A stretch of 64,000 bases of DNA from Brachypterus glaber (lineage: Eukaryota; Arthropoda; Insecta; Coleoptera; Kateretidae): contig OY294044.1 in assembly GCA_958510825.1 (NCBI GenBank), positions 84,986,895-85,050,894 of the forward strand, in the 5' to 3' direction. Under the pieces are notes generated by a model. It ran no database searches. It saw nothing but the letters and a program-made list of their open reading frames with translations, and was not told where the DNA came from. How positions within the stretch are numbered: position 1 is the stretch's first letter; each line of letters opens with the position of its first letter. The translations under genes and the position numbers were made by a program. Positions 33,423 to 44,917 of this stretch are shown piece after piece.

Positions 33423-34291
33423 AAAAAAAAGTGGAACATAGATGAGCCTGTTAGTCGGTTAATTTTTTGATTTCCCTTTAAACTGGAATTTTATATTTAG
33501 CTTTTAAATTTTGAAAAGTCATCAACATATTGCGTTTGAATGCGATTTCCGAAACCAAGTAAAATATTAACATTCTACAAAAGAGCTTAATTTTATTCAT
33601 TATCAGTATCTTAAATCTGCACATTTCAACATTATAAATTTTACTCCACACCCCCAGCTACACTAACTCTAAAATGTTAAATAGCGACCCCATTATTTAT
33701 AACCTCAAATTATGCAAATTTAGTACTAATGATAAGTTAAATTGGAATAGCTTTTAAAAATTTGATATTTGATTTGATTCGAAAGTTATTAAGAGAGGAT
33801 TCTCATATTCCATTAATTGATTTATTCAAAATATAAAACTAAATATAAAACTAAATATCAAACTTAATATAAAACTAAATATAAAACTAAATATAAATAT
33901 AAATATAAATTAAAAAAAAGTCAAAAAATAAATAAAACGTTGGATAAACAATTGTAAAACTTTTTAAATGATATAAACCCCGACCTACCTTTCCACTTAA
34001 ATTTTGCCCCCCACTGCCCCCCTAGTATTATTTTAAAATATAAAAATGTGTAATTTACATACTTAAAAATATACTTTATATTATGCAATATAATTGTTTT
34101 AAATTTTAATTCGATATTTCACACCTTTTAAAAGTTAGAGGCACTGTACCGTTTGAAAGAATAACCTATTATTATACTTTTCACAGCGCATAGCGCTAAA
34201 ATAGTATTATACGGTAGTTTCGAATTTCCCAAAATCGCCAAAAAATGTCCTAGACAAAAATTCTGACCGATGTAACGTTTTTTGTAGACAC
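33423..34291 (+). repeat. 3.2 kb tandem unit, copy 2, first part
   Basis: Begins with A-run then GTGGAACATAGATGAGCCTG, directly abutting the end of copy 1. It matches 25157-26027 almost base for base, including the ATAAAACTAAATAT repeats, and stops at GACAC where the BEL element begins. Confidence 0.88.
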
Positions 34292-34462
34292 TGTTAAACC
34301 GTTCGTACCACTTTTTGAATTTTGTACCTAACTTCAGAGAGTTCAATAAAATATGTCAAATGAACGCAACCGATTATTTTGTGTCACCATTAAATTCGTG
34401 AAAAATAGTGGCAAAATACGTTTAAAAGCTGCGGGACTAGGATCAAAACCTAGCCCTATTCA
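34292..34462 (+). repeat. BEL/Pao 5' LTR
   Basis: TGTTAAACCG to CCTATTCA, 171 bp, TG...CA ends. It includes GAGTTCAATAAAATATG, an AATAAA polyadenylation signal. Same sequence as 42554-42724. Confidence 0.95.
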
Positions 34463-34480
34463 TGGTCCTTCGAGCCGGAT
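34463..34480 (+). promoter_or_regulatory. Primer binding site, tRNA-Tyr type
   Basis: TGGTCCTTCGAGCCGGAT directly follows the LTR. It is complementary to a tRNA 3' end reading ATCCGGCTCGAAGGACCA, which fits tRNA-Tyr, whose acceptor stem begins CCTTCGA. Confidence 0.75.
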
Positions 34481-34848
34481 GGTACAAGACACCTGTAAGT
34501 GTTTTAAACACGAAAAAACAAGAAAAAACCAAAATTCCAGAAACATTGTGACGTCACGGCCACCTGTTTGCAAGCACGGACATAGCAGGGTAGAGCGCAA
34601 CTTCGTTAAAAACGCGGGTGCCCATCCGCGTTTGTACAGCATAGACATAAAAAGTGGATAGATAGCTTAATTTAAATAAATCACAAAAATAAGTATGTCC
34701 GTTCCTTTTTCCATTAAATCATAACAGCTTAGTTCATTTTGCGTCAATTTAGTTTTTTCATAATTTATTTTTTGGTTTTTTAATTGATAAATTAAAATAA
34801 AATTATCAGTTAATTTATTAATACATTTAATTCGATTCAATACGCTCT

Positions 34849-35360
34849 AATACGATTCAATACGTTTTAATTCGATAAAATAAGTTAAATACGATAAAAT
34901 ACGTTCCAATACGATTCAATACGTTTTAATTCGATAAAATAAGTTAAATACGATAAAATACGTTCCAATACGATTCAATACGTTTTAATTCGATAAAATA
35001 AGTTAAATACGATAAAATACGTTCCAATACGATTCAATACGTTTTAATTCGATAAAATAAGTTAAATACGATAAAATACGTTCCAATACGATTCAATACG
35101 TTTTAATTCGATAAAATAAGTTAAATACGATAAAAATACGTTCCAATACGATTCAATACGTTTTAATTCGATAAAATAAGTTAAATACGATACAATACGC
35201 TTTAATTTGATTCAATACGCTCTAATACGATTCAATACATTTTAATTCGATAAAATAAGTTAAATACGATACAATACGTTCAAATTCGATTTGATACATT
35301 CCAATTTGATTTAATACGATTTAATACGCTTCAATACGATTTAATACATTTTAATACGAC
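34849..35360 (+). repeat. 59 bp minisatellite in BEL leader
   Basis: Unit AATACGATTCAATACGTTTT plus AATTCGATAAAATAAGTTAA and ATACGATAAAATACGTTCC. Near-perfect copies start at 34849, 34908, 34967, 35026, 35085 and (after one extra A) 35145; a degenerate array continues to ~35360. Each unit is itself built from ~10 bp AATACGnTTn words. It sits between the primer site and gag. Confidence 0.92.
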
Positions 35361-35461
35361 ATATACCAATAAAATTCATTACGTTAAAAGTTTGTAAATT
35401 TTAATACGAAATAATTACGAAATAATAAATTATTTAGTCATAGCTTAAACTACAAGAAAAC

Positions 35462-37519
35462 ATGGATGATTTCGATACATTTATGTTTAGACGTTCAGTC
35501 CAACTAGACGCTTTAGATAGGTTTAGGCAGTTTTTATTAAACTTTTGAAGATGGAAAATATTTAACTTTGGTAGAATCTAGATTGGAAAAGCTTGATGGT
35601 ATATGGCAAGAGTTTCAATGTTGTCAGGGTCCTATAGAGTTTTTAGATAATCATCCTGAGCAACTAAATCAACGCGTACAGTTTGAAGATAGTTATTTTG
35701 AATTAGTTTCACAAGCAAAATCTTATTTAAATACACATAAAAATAAAACTCAAATTAAAAACGAAACAAAAAATGATTACGACCATACAAATAACGTTAA
35801 ATTACCAATTTTACAAATTCCTTCTTATTCTGGTGCGTATGAGGACTGGTTTCAATTTATGGAAACATTTAACGTACTCATCCACTCAAATGATAGCATA
35901 CCATTTATTAACAAGTTTTATTATTTAAAATCGGCCTTGAAGGGTGAAGCTTTAAAAGTAATTCAGTCGTTAGAGGTCAGCGAAACAAACTATACATTAG
36001 CACTAGATTTATTAAAAAATAGATTCGAGAATAAAAGACTTATAATTCATAATCACATGAAAGCAATTTTTGAGTTACCTACATTAAATAAAGAAAATCA
36101 CATTGAACTTAGACAAATGGTAGATGGCATTAATAATCATATTAGGGCATTAAAATCTTTAGGAGAACCTACTGATACATGGAATACACCTATTATTTAC
36201 TTATTAGGAAATAAACTCGATAGTATTACTAGACGCGACTGGGAAGCATACCAAAATGACAATTCGAAAAATACGTTAGAAGATTTTATTAATTTTATTA
36301 ATAATAAATGCACATTATTAGAAACTATAAATGCAAAAAAGGGCGTTACTCAAACAAAATTGGGTTTACAATCATTCGATAAAAACAATGTTTACAAATC
36401 TTTTGGTTCCAATCGGACAACAAATTCGTTTACAATACAGACTGATAGAGTATGTATTTATTGTAAAGAACCCAATCATCTATTATATAACTGTGAAAAA
36501 TTTATTGCATTGCCTGTTATTCAACGAATAAATGAAATAAAGAGCAGAAAATTATGTTTAAATTGTTTTAGGGATAATCATTTTTCACCGGAGTGTAAAA
36601 GAACAACTTGTCGTAAATGCGGAAAATTACATAATACCATTTTACATATGGATTCATTTAATAATCAAGGTTCAAATTCTTTTAATTCAAATAATTCGAG
36701 AATAAATCAAAACGCTACAAATCAAAATACGATAAATCAAAACGCTATAAATCAAAACGCTACACATCAAAATGCTAAAAATCAAAATTATAATACAAAT
36801 CAATATACTACAAATCAAAATACAAACCGTAACCCAAATTTTCAAAATTATAATACAAATCAAAATCAGTCAAATTCATATCATGTAAATCAAACTTTAA
36901 ATAATCCGAGGCAAATTACAAATGAAAATATGGAAAATTCAAATAACTCAAACGCATATCACGCGGAGCATACTAATCACGTAAACGAAACGGAAAACAG
37001 TCAAATTTTTAATCATTCAAATTTAAGTTCATGCAATACTTCAGTATTATTATCTACAGCAGTTGTTAATATATTAGATGTAAATGGAAAAGCGCATAAT
37101 TGTCGCGTTTTGTTAGACAATGGCTCACAGTCAAATTTTATAAGACAAGATTTATTGCAAACGTTAAATTTAAAAACAAATCCAATAAATATTTCAATTT
37201 CGGGTGTAGGAGGTTCAAATTCAGCCGTAAATACTTACACTGAAGCTACTATTCAATCAAAATACTCATATTTTAATATAAAGTTACAATTTTTAGTTTT
37301 ACCTAATATAACGAGTCAACTTCCAGTAATTAAACATAATAAACAAAACTTTAATATCCCTTACAACGTGCAATTAGCTGATCCAAATTTTAATTTACCT
37401 GGTAAAGTAGATGCTCTTTTGGGAGCTGAAATATTTTGGCAACTATTATGTGTTGGACAAATAATTCGTAAAGGCCAACCTACGTTACAAAAAACGCAAC
37501 TAGGGTGGATAATTTCGGG
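35462..37519 (+). pseudogene. gag: BEL gag and aspartic protease, frameshifted start
   Basis: The likely start is the ATG at 35462 (MDDFDTFMFRRS), but that frame hits TGA about 28 codons on, at a T run (~35545). One T fewer would join it to the long frame starting at 35568. The long frame has a DUF1759-like Gag region (LPILQIPSYSGAYEDWFQFM onward, ~residues 75-215), then zinc knuckles CIYCKEPNHLLYNC, CLNCFRDNHFSPEC and CRKCGKLHNTILH. A ~120-residue Asn/Gln-rich NQNATNQN-type linker follows, then a retropepsin-like domain with LLDNGSQSNFI (Asn where Ser or Thr is usual after the catalytic Asp) and LLGAEIFW. Coding is cut at 37520 by an insertion whose first codons are stops. Confidence 0.88.
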
Positions 37520-37524
37520 TACAT

Positions 37525-39210
37525 AATAATACTATCACATATAAATGTATAGGTGATAAGATGTTGCGGATGGCAGCTCAATATGTCGGAGGCACCTGTT
37601 AATGGGGGGGTTCTTAACGTGAAAAATAACTTTGTTATTAAGAGGCTTTTAATTAGGGCGCCATCTAGAGTATTTCTGGATTGTTAACTTAGTGCTCTAG
37701 ATCACTATTGATATTATTATTTGAATTTTTTATGTTTTAATATTTGTTCAATCCTGAAAGAGAAATTTATATTTTTGTAAGTTGGATATATCAAACGAAA
37801 TCTGAAATTTATATACGTTACATTTATTAGAAGTTTGTCATTTATATAAAAGATACATGAAGTTACGCTGTTGAGTACACCACTGGTGTAATGAAGTGAA
37901 TTTAATAGTTATTAAATAACTATGAACACTAAAGTATGTAAATTAGTTTTACACAAATGAAAAGCAATTCCTATATGAGGATTTATGTATAAAAAATAGT
38001 TCTGAGGGAACGTTTGGTAGTTACTTAACTTAAGAAATAGATTTTCTGGAATACACCCATTTTCCTTCGGAATAAGTTTGGCTCAAGCAACATTGGTTCA
38101 TCACCGCGACCTCTCCTCAAGAATACCTCCAATAAAGGCTAATGTTTGGCTTCATAGGTTTTGAGTTTCAAATAAATTGAAGTTATACCTCATGTTAAAT
38201 AATGTACGTTATGGCTGGATCAACTAAATTCAGGATTTTATATCATCTTGACTTGGATATGAATTATGCTTGTGGCTTACATTTGAATTGGATTACATAC
38301 AAATCGGACCCTGAAGTCCCATGTGTGAAAAAAGTGTCATGGCTGAAAACCAAAAACCATGCGTTTATACATGTACAAAAAGAAGTACTTAAATAATAAC
38401 CAAATGGTTAAACTAAATACGTTTAAAGAAAGATTAAACAATAATCAAGCTGTGTAGCTATAAGAATTTAAATAAAAGCCTACCTTAGCTTAGATGTTTT
38501 AAAAGTTCACGCAATACGTAGTGACACCCACATGATACAATTTGAAAAAGGAGTAGGTCAAGGCTTCGCTTACCCAGGTAAACTTGAAGAAGCAATGTTG
38601 CCAAATCATATCGACAGAATGTCTCTTACAAAAATACAAAATATAAGTAATTAACCATGAGCCAAAAATATCCAAATAGGTTAACTTAATAACTAAACTG
38701 ATTAAAACTAAGTCAGTATTAACTCATTTACTAAATACAGATTTTAATATACCCTGGCGAATACAAGGTGAAGCCAATCTCGGTAAAGTAAACCAAGATA
38801 AATAATATGTCTGACAACAAGGTCGACCAAGCAGGTGATCTTATGCCATGCGTGTCCGCGAGCGGAACCAATAGCTTAAGCTATCTGAATGTCATGTGAC
38901 ACTAAGCCACCAATAAACTACATTTCAGATCTGCGATTCTGGAGAACCCTAACTAAACTACTCGACAAAGTTTGACGTATAAACATAACCTAAAAGTTAT
39001 AATAACAAATACAACTTAGAAATGTTATCTATAAAATATATAAATGAGTGAATACTGAATGAACTAAATATAATGTGTGAAGCAATCACAATACCTGTAA
39101 AACATAATAACAAAAGAAATTTCGCTATTTGGAGGAACCAAATACTTGATACTAAAATAAAAGTAAGTTTACTTTATAAGGTAACTAATAGTTACTAACT
39201 TGTAACATTT
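37525..39210. mobile_element. 1686 bp insertion inside BEL, unknown class
   Basis: Bordered by TACAT at 37520-37524 and 39211-39215. Taking out the insert with one TACAT puts the protease and RT reading frames in register, which is strong evidence of a clean insertion. Ends are AATAATACTATCACATATAA and GTAACTAATAGTTACTAACT TGTAACATTT. I see no inverted ends, poly-A or coding sequence; the frame at 38202-38396 is short and unremarkable. A 5 bp duplication fits a solo LTR, but the ends are not TG...CA. It holds GGGCGCCATCTAGAG and an AATAAAGGCTAATGTTTGG signal-like block. Confidence 0.8.
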
Positions 39211-39215
39211 TACAT

Positions 39216-41566
39216 GTTACAATACTTCAAAAAATCAAACATTATGTAACTTTAGCATGCAAGAATTAAATAGAAACGTAGAAAGGTTTTGGCAGGTTGA
39301 CGAATCTTCAGAATGTAATAAATTTACAAAAGAAGAACAACAATGCGAAGAACATTATATTAAAAATACTATACGGGATGAAACCGGTAAATTTTATGTT
39401 AAAATTCCGTTAAAAGATGACGTTAACAAGTTAGGTGAATCAAAATCGCTTGCCGAGAAAAGACTTATTGCTATGGAACGAAAATTTGAAAAAGACGAAA
39501 ACTTAAAAAGAGATTACACTAAATTTATGAACGAATACGAAAATTTAAATCACATGTCATTACTTAATGAAAATTTAAACAAAGTAAAAATAAATTATTT
39601 ACCGCATCACGCAGTTATAAAAGAAAATTCGACTTCAACACGTCTACGAGTTGTATTTGACGGATCTGTTAAAACTTCGACAGGAATATCGTTCAACGAT
39701 GTACAAATGACGGGACCGGTTATACAAAATGATCTTTTTTCAATAGTTCTTAGATTTAGATTATTTAAATACGCAATCACAGCTGATGTGCAAAAAATGT
39801 ACCGGCAAATTAATGTACAAAATGATGATCGTTTATTGCAGTGTATTCTATGGAGAAAAAACGGAGAAATTGTTACTTATACTTTAAATACAGTTACGTA
39901 CGGAACTAAATCGGCACCTTTTTTAGCAATTATAACATTACATGAAATAGCTAATGTATACAAAGACGAAAATCCAAAAATATACGAAATAATTATTAAC
40001 GACTTTTACGTTGATGATTTATTAACAGGTAGCAATTCAACTGAATACGCAATATTTATAAAAAATAGTTTAAATGATATTTTATCACGCGCAGGTTTTA
40101 CATTGTGTAAATGGAATTCGAATATTGATCATATTTTAGACAATAAACAAAACGGTTCTTTAGCTGAAATGATTCGCGATGAACGTACTTCAACTTTAGG
40201 TATTTCATGGTCAACCTTTAAAGACAATTTTATCTACACGACTAATTTTAAAAATCATACAAAGGTGACTAAGAGAATTATTTTGTCAATTATATCACAG
40301 ATATTTGATCCGTTAGGATTAGTCGGGCCTATCACAATTTTAGGTAAAATTTTATTACAAAAATTATGGCAATTATCCATAAGCTGGGATGAATCGGTAC
40401 CAATGCATATTCATTCTGCTTGGTTATATTTTTTAGATGGAATTTCTACGTTAAAAGATATTAATATACCGAGACGAGTTCTATGTGATAACCTAATAAA
40501 TATCGAATTACACGGGTTTGCTGACAGTTCAGAATCAGCGTATGGGGCTTGTATATATTTACGTTCAACCAATCAATCAAATGTTCATGTTATTTCTTTA
40601 TTGTGCGCAAAATCTCGAGTTGCTCCATTAAAACAATTGACATTACCAAGGCTAGAATTAAATGCAGCAGTTTTACTAGCAAAATTATCAAAAAAGGTAT
40701 TAGATACTATAAATTTAAATATAAACGCGATTTATTATTGGTCTGATTCTAATATAACTTTATCTTGGATTAAACGTGAACCAAAAACTTGGAAAACATA
40801 TGTTGCTAATCGCGTATCTGAAATACAAAATATTACAAACGTAGACAATTGGCATTATATTAAAACAGACGAAAACCCGGCTGACATTATATCTCGCGGT
40901 TTAAACACGTCACAGCTGCATTCATGTGAGTTGTGGTGGAAAGGGCCAAATTGGCTAACAAAAGATATTAACGATTGGCCAATTTATACTTTAGATAACT
41001 TGGAAAATGTTCCAGAAATAAAATTAAATGTGACTTCTTTAGTTTGTCAAGTTTCCAATTTTCCTGAATTAGGCAAATATTCATCATTATATAAATTAAC
41101 ACACATTTTATCATACTGTAGAAGATTTATTTATAATTGTAAACGTAAAATTTTAGAACGTAATTACAATAAAATTTTATCAATTCAAGAAGTAAATAAC
41201 ACAACTATGATTATAATAAAAATAATTCAAACAAATGAATTTGCAGAAGATATTAATTTTTTAAAGAAAAATAAATATGTTAATACTTGTAGTAAATTAA
41301 AATCATTAAACCCATTCTTAGACGAATCGGGAATCCTCAGGGTCGGCGGCAGACTAGAAAACTCTCATTTAACATACAGTCAAAAGCATCCAATTATTTT
41401 ACCCTATAAAAATCATTTTACAAATTTAATAATTCTAAATGAACATTATAAAAATTTGCATTCAGGTGTTCAATTACTAATGGCATCTATCAGAAATCAA
41501 TACTGGATTATTAATGCAAAAAATGCAAAAAATGCAATTAAACAAGTCCAAAACCCAAATTATTAA
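39216..41566 (+). pseudogene. pol: BEL reverse transcriptase, RNase H and start of integrase
   Basis: The usable frame resumes right after the insertion, with LCNFSM then MQELNRNVERFWQVDE (ATG at 39257), the LxxFWEVEE element typical of BEL pol. RT motifs: LPHHAVIKE, RVVFDGS, TADVQKMYRQI, GTKSAPFLA and catalytic YVDD near residue 251 counted from the ATG. A Pao-type RNase H region follows: LHGFADSSESAYGAC, LELNAAVLLAK, YWSDSNITLSWI and NPADIISRG. The C-terminal part reaches the integrase zinc domain (LNEHYKNLHSG, QYWIINAK) but stops at 41566 where the Cys pair should be. RT and RNase H look intact and could work if expressed. Confidence 0.9.
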
Positions 41567-42474
41567 ATCAATTAATGGGTAATTACCCCACAGATCGTCT
41601 CATACCTACACGACCTTTTTTAAATACCGGAATAGATTTTGCAGGTCCTTTCATAATAAAGGATGGAACTTTACGTTTGGACTTTTTGTATTGTGTATTT
41701 ATATGTTTTTCAACCAAAGCCATACATTTGGAATTGGTGGGTGCTTTAAGCACTCCAGCTTTTTTAAACTCGCTAAAGAGATTTATTTCCCGCAGAGGAT
41801 TGCCTAGAACTATCTACAGTGATCATGGATCTAACTTTATAGGAGCAAAAAACGATTTAGATGAATTATTTTTAAAACAACACGATTTGGACAATTTTTT
41901 ATTAGCCGAAAAAATAACATGGAAATTAATTCCTCCTTACTCACCTCATATAGGTGGACTATGGGAATCGGGGGTTCGTAGCGTGAAATATCACTTAAAG
42001 CGTGTTTTATCAGATACATTATTAACATATGAGCAGTTTTTTACTACTTTGACGCAGATTGAAGCATGCTTGAATTCACGTCCTTTAACTCCTCTCTCAA
42101 ATGATCAAAATGACTTTACCCCATTAACCCCAGGACATTTTCTTATCGGAACATCATTAAAAACCAACACATTAAAGATGTATCAATATCAAGTTCAATT
42201 AGTCCAACACTTTTGGAAACGTTGGTCTACCGAATATTTAACCCTACTACAGAATCGAAATAAATGGCAACGGCCAGTTAATGACGAACTACAAGTTGGA
42301 CGTCTAGTTGTCGTTAAAGACGATAACGTTAAACCTCAATACTGGAAAATGGCACGGATAGAAGAGTTACACCCAGGAACAGATGGACATGTGCGTGTGG
42401 TGTCTATTAAGCTGCCAAATCAAACAATTACAAAAAGAACAATATCAAAACTGTGTTTACTTCCTTTAAACTAA
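41545..42474 (+). pseudogene. BEL integrase core, separated from pol by a frameshift
   Basis: Frame open to TAA at 42472-42474, with an internal ATG at 41575. Resemblance starts a little upstream at LLNQLMG. Core motifs: GIDFAGPF (first Asp), TIYSDHGSNFIGA (second Asp; His where Asn is common) and GLWESGVRSVKYHL (Glu), the DD-E triad that cuts and joins DNA. A C-terminal DUF5641-like part (WKRWSTEYLTLLQ, VGRLVVVKDDN, WKMARIEELHPG) follows. The upstream zinc domain has lost its CxxC pair and the frame differs from pol, so no working integrase is expected from this copy. Confidence 0.88.
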
Positions 42475-42540
42475 AACTGAACATTTTTATTGACTTTTAG
42501 TTTAAATGTCTTTATTTTCTATGTTGAAATTAATAATTTC

Positions 42541-42553
42541 AAGGTCGGCGGCA
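42541..42553 (+). promoter_or_regulatory. Polypurine tract of BEL element
   Basis: AAGGTCGGCGGCA sits immediately before the 3' LTR, where plus-strand priming occurs. GGTCGGCGG at this place is usual for BEL/Pao elements. Confidence 0.7.
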
Positions 42554-42724
42554 TGTTAAACCGTTCGTACCACTTTTTGAATTTTGTACCTAACTTCAGA
42601 GAGTTCAATAAAATATGTCAAATGAACGCAACCGATTATTTTGTGTCACCATTAAATTCGTGAAAAATAGTGGCAAAATACGTTTAAAAGCTGCGGGACT
42701 AGGATCAAAACCTAGCCCTATTCA
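42554..42724 (+). repeat. BEL/Pao 3' LTR
   Basis: 171 bp, read as identical to 34292-34462, followed by target duplication GACAC. Confidence 0.95.
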
Positions 42725-42729
42725 GACAC

Positions 42730-44516
42730 GATAACTCAAGAACGAATAATCCGATCAACTCATAATTTTCAGAAAAATCAAACTCTATAAGGGAAAGATC
42801 CCTATTGTTTTTGATAGTTATCCCTCCAAAAACAAAAAAGGATGAGGGCTTAAACTTTTTAAAAAATCTAAAAAAGCTGAAAGAAAATTTCGATTAACGT
42901 AATCTTATTAGGAAAAATTACTTTTATTATAAGGATCAACAATTTCAATAATTTTTTTTTTTAATTATTCATTTTTCGCAAAAAGAAAATAAAAAAATGT
43001 ATATTTTTTTTATTTTTTTTGTTTTAGTGTCGACATGAAATTCCGCTTGGTGAACAATAGTTTAAAGTATCTATTTACTTGAAAAATTTAAAACTTGCAT
43101 TTTTTGTGGGATCAACTGTCCCTATCTTCACGGATTGTTTTATTATACACTGACGCCTTCGCCAAAATTGTAAATTTAATATTGTGCAGCCTGCATAATG
43201 CAGGACCCTGTTCTTAAAACTTACACACAACTATCAACTTGAATGTATACATAGAAGGGGTCCGGTCCCTATATCTATAATATATTTGAAAAAAAAAATA
43301 TGTATAATAGGTTGCATTAAAAAAAATGTTGACATGTTTTTCAAAAAAAAAAATCAAATTACAATTCATAATGTAAGAAAAAATCAATTTATATATATTT
43401 TTTAAATGGTCATTATAATGGTTTGTGTAGTGAAATTAAATTGATTTGGTGCGCTGTGGTAAGTTAAAAAAACAACTTTTACCTTTAATTTATCTATTAT
43501 TTATTATTTGTTAACTTTTTAGTTGTCGAAAAAAAATGGAAACGAATTTATTTGTACTAGTACTGAGGAAAAAATTATAAAATCCTTAAAGCCGTGTAAG
43601 TTGTTGGTATGTTAGCAAATTAAATTAAAAAAATACAAATTTTACACTGATATTTATAATATTGTTTATTGTTTTCACTTACATGTTAAATAAGGCAGTG
43701 TAAAGTTGTAATCCCGCATTAGGCACTAACAAAATTTTTTTGTTTTTCGGAAAGGGAACCTTATGTGGACTTTAGTGCCACTAAAAAGTCCAAACAAAAG
43801 TTGTTTCATCTTGGTTCTCTTATCGTTTGTGTCTGCCACCATAAAATCACTTTTATCTGTAGGCGTTTAGTCCCCAAAAGCAACAAGATAATTTTGACCA
43901 ACTTGTTAACAATTTTTTTGTTAGTGCCTAATTCGGGATTACAACTTTCCACTTCCGTCAAATAAATATATTATTTAACATTTTAAAGTATTTTCATTAT
44001 AAAATCATTCTTTACAATTCAAATTATATTTTTAACATAATATACTTATTATATAATTATAATTTCATTAATATATTAAAGATTTATGGCATTCATAAAA
44101 AAATACGTCAAAGTGAGGGTCTAAATTTGTCACAAAAATTTCGCATTCACCAATTAAAAAAAGAAGTTAGATTGCAACGTTGCCACATAGAGCTGTTAGT
44201 TCTAATTCGGCCCACTGACCGGACCCACAGTTAAACACAGTGGTCCTGTTATCATGACAATCCTTAATATTTTAAAGAGCGTTCGGGTAGGACAATCTTT
44301 TTACTTTTTTTACTCCATTACAAATTTCATTACAACTGTCATTAAACAATATTTGATGATAATTGATATGAAGTTAGCAGTAGAGTAAAAAAAATTAAAA
44401 GATCTTTTGTAACAGAACAAAATATTGCCTTTCTGTAAATAATAAGTATCGCGATATACGGAACAGTTCCACTTAGATATGTCTCAAATTGTTCATGCCG
44501 CCACCTAACTGAACAA
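42730..44516 (+). repeat. 3.2 kb tandem unit, copy 2, second part
   Basis: Resumes exactly where the BEL element interrupts and matches 26028-28109 and 33220-33394. Relative to copy 1 it lacks ~50 bp near 43080, 37 bp near 43268 and roughly 350 bp near 43822. It retains the single TTAA (44342-44345) that is split by the piggyBac-like element in copy 1. Confidence 0.85.
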
Positions 44517-44917
44517 TGGAGCTCTCTACAACTAGAATTATGAAACAAAAGACGTCTACCCTATCTCTATCTCATTTGTGCTGCACTTTCCAGCCAACCA
44601 AATAAATACTGTATTTGTTTTTCATACAACAAATACAGTATTTATTTGGTTGGCCGGAGAGTGTAGCAGTGAGCGGCACGAACGAACATAGCTAATGTGA
44701 ATCTGTAGAATAAGATAATTCTACTAAAATTTAGATGGCGCCAGTAATTTCTTTAATATAGTTACACTTTTCGCCCGGCCAAGTAAATATTGTATTTGTT
44801 CAACAAAGAGCAAATACAGAATTTGTTTGGTTGGGTGGAAGTGGGAGAGTATGTATGTATTCTATCCTTTTTGGGTAGAACTTTTGTCCCTGTCTAATCT
44901 AACGGGAGAAATCTCCA
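44517..44917. mobile_element. 401 bp insertion with two related long hairpins
   Basis: Absent from copy 1 (site GAACAA/TTCTGAAATC). Ends are TGGAGCTCTC and, inverted, TGGAGATTTC. Inside, CCAACCAAATAAATACTGTA pairs with TACAGTATTTATTTGGTTGG (44593-44655). A second, diverged hairpin, CGGCCAAGTAAATATTGTAT with ACAGAATTTGTTTGGTTGGG, lies at 44775-44838. No target duplication can be set. Non-coding. Confidence 0.75.

Larger units (their letters stand above)
34292..42724 (+). mobile_element. BEL/Pao LTR retrotransposon, recent but disabled
   Basis: 8433 bp with two 171 bp LTRs that I read as identical, a 5 bp target duplication GACAC (34287-34291 and 42725-42729), a tRNA-Tyr primer site and a purine-rich GGTCGGCGG tract before the 3' LTR. 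Order is gag, protease, RT, RNase H, integrase, the BEL/Pao order. Three lesions break the reading frame: a one-base T gain near 35545, a 1686 bp insertion at 37525-39210, and a frameshift with loss of the integrase cysteines near 41545. No envelope gene is seen. Identical LTRs mean a recent insertion, while the lesions imply mobilisation in trans or very fast damage. Confidence 0.95.

Noticed and set aside
34353..34661. 102-codon frame starting in the BEL 5' LTR
   Set aside because: Spans LTR, primer site and leader; no domain, and no BEL element encodes a protein there.
34849..35360. CRISPR-like array
   Set aside because: Units are contiguous with no unique spacers, and the context is a eukaryotic retrotransposon; it is a minisatellite.
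38202..38396. 64-codon frame in the insertion within BEL
   Set aside because: Too short and without features to support a gene.
44517..44917. Helitron insertion
   Set aside because: There are short inverted ends and no CTRR terminus with a 3' hairpin.
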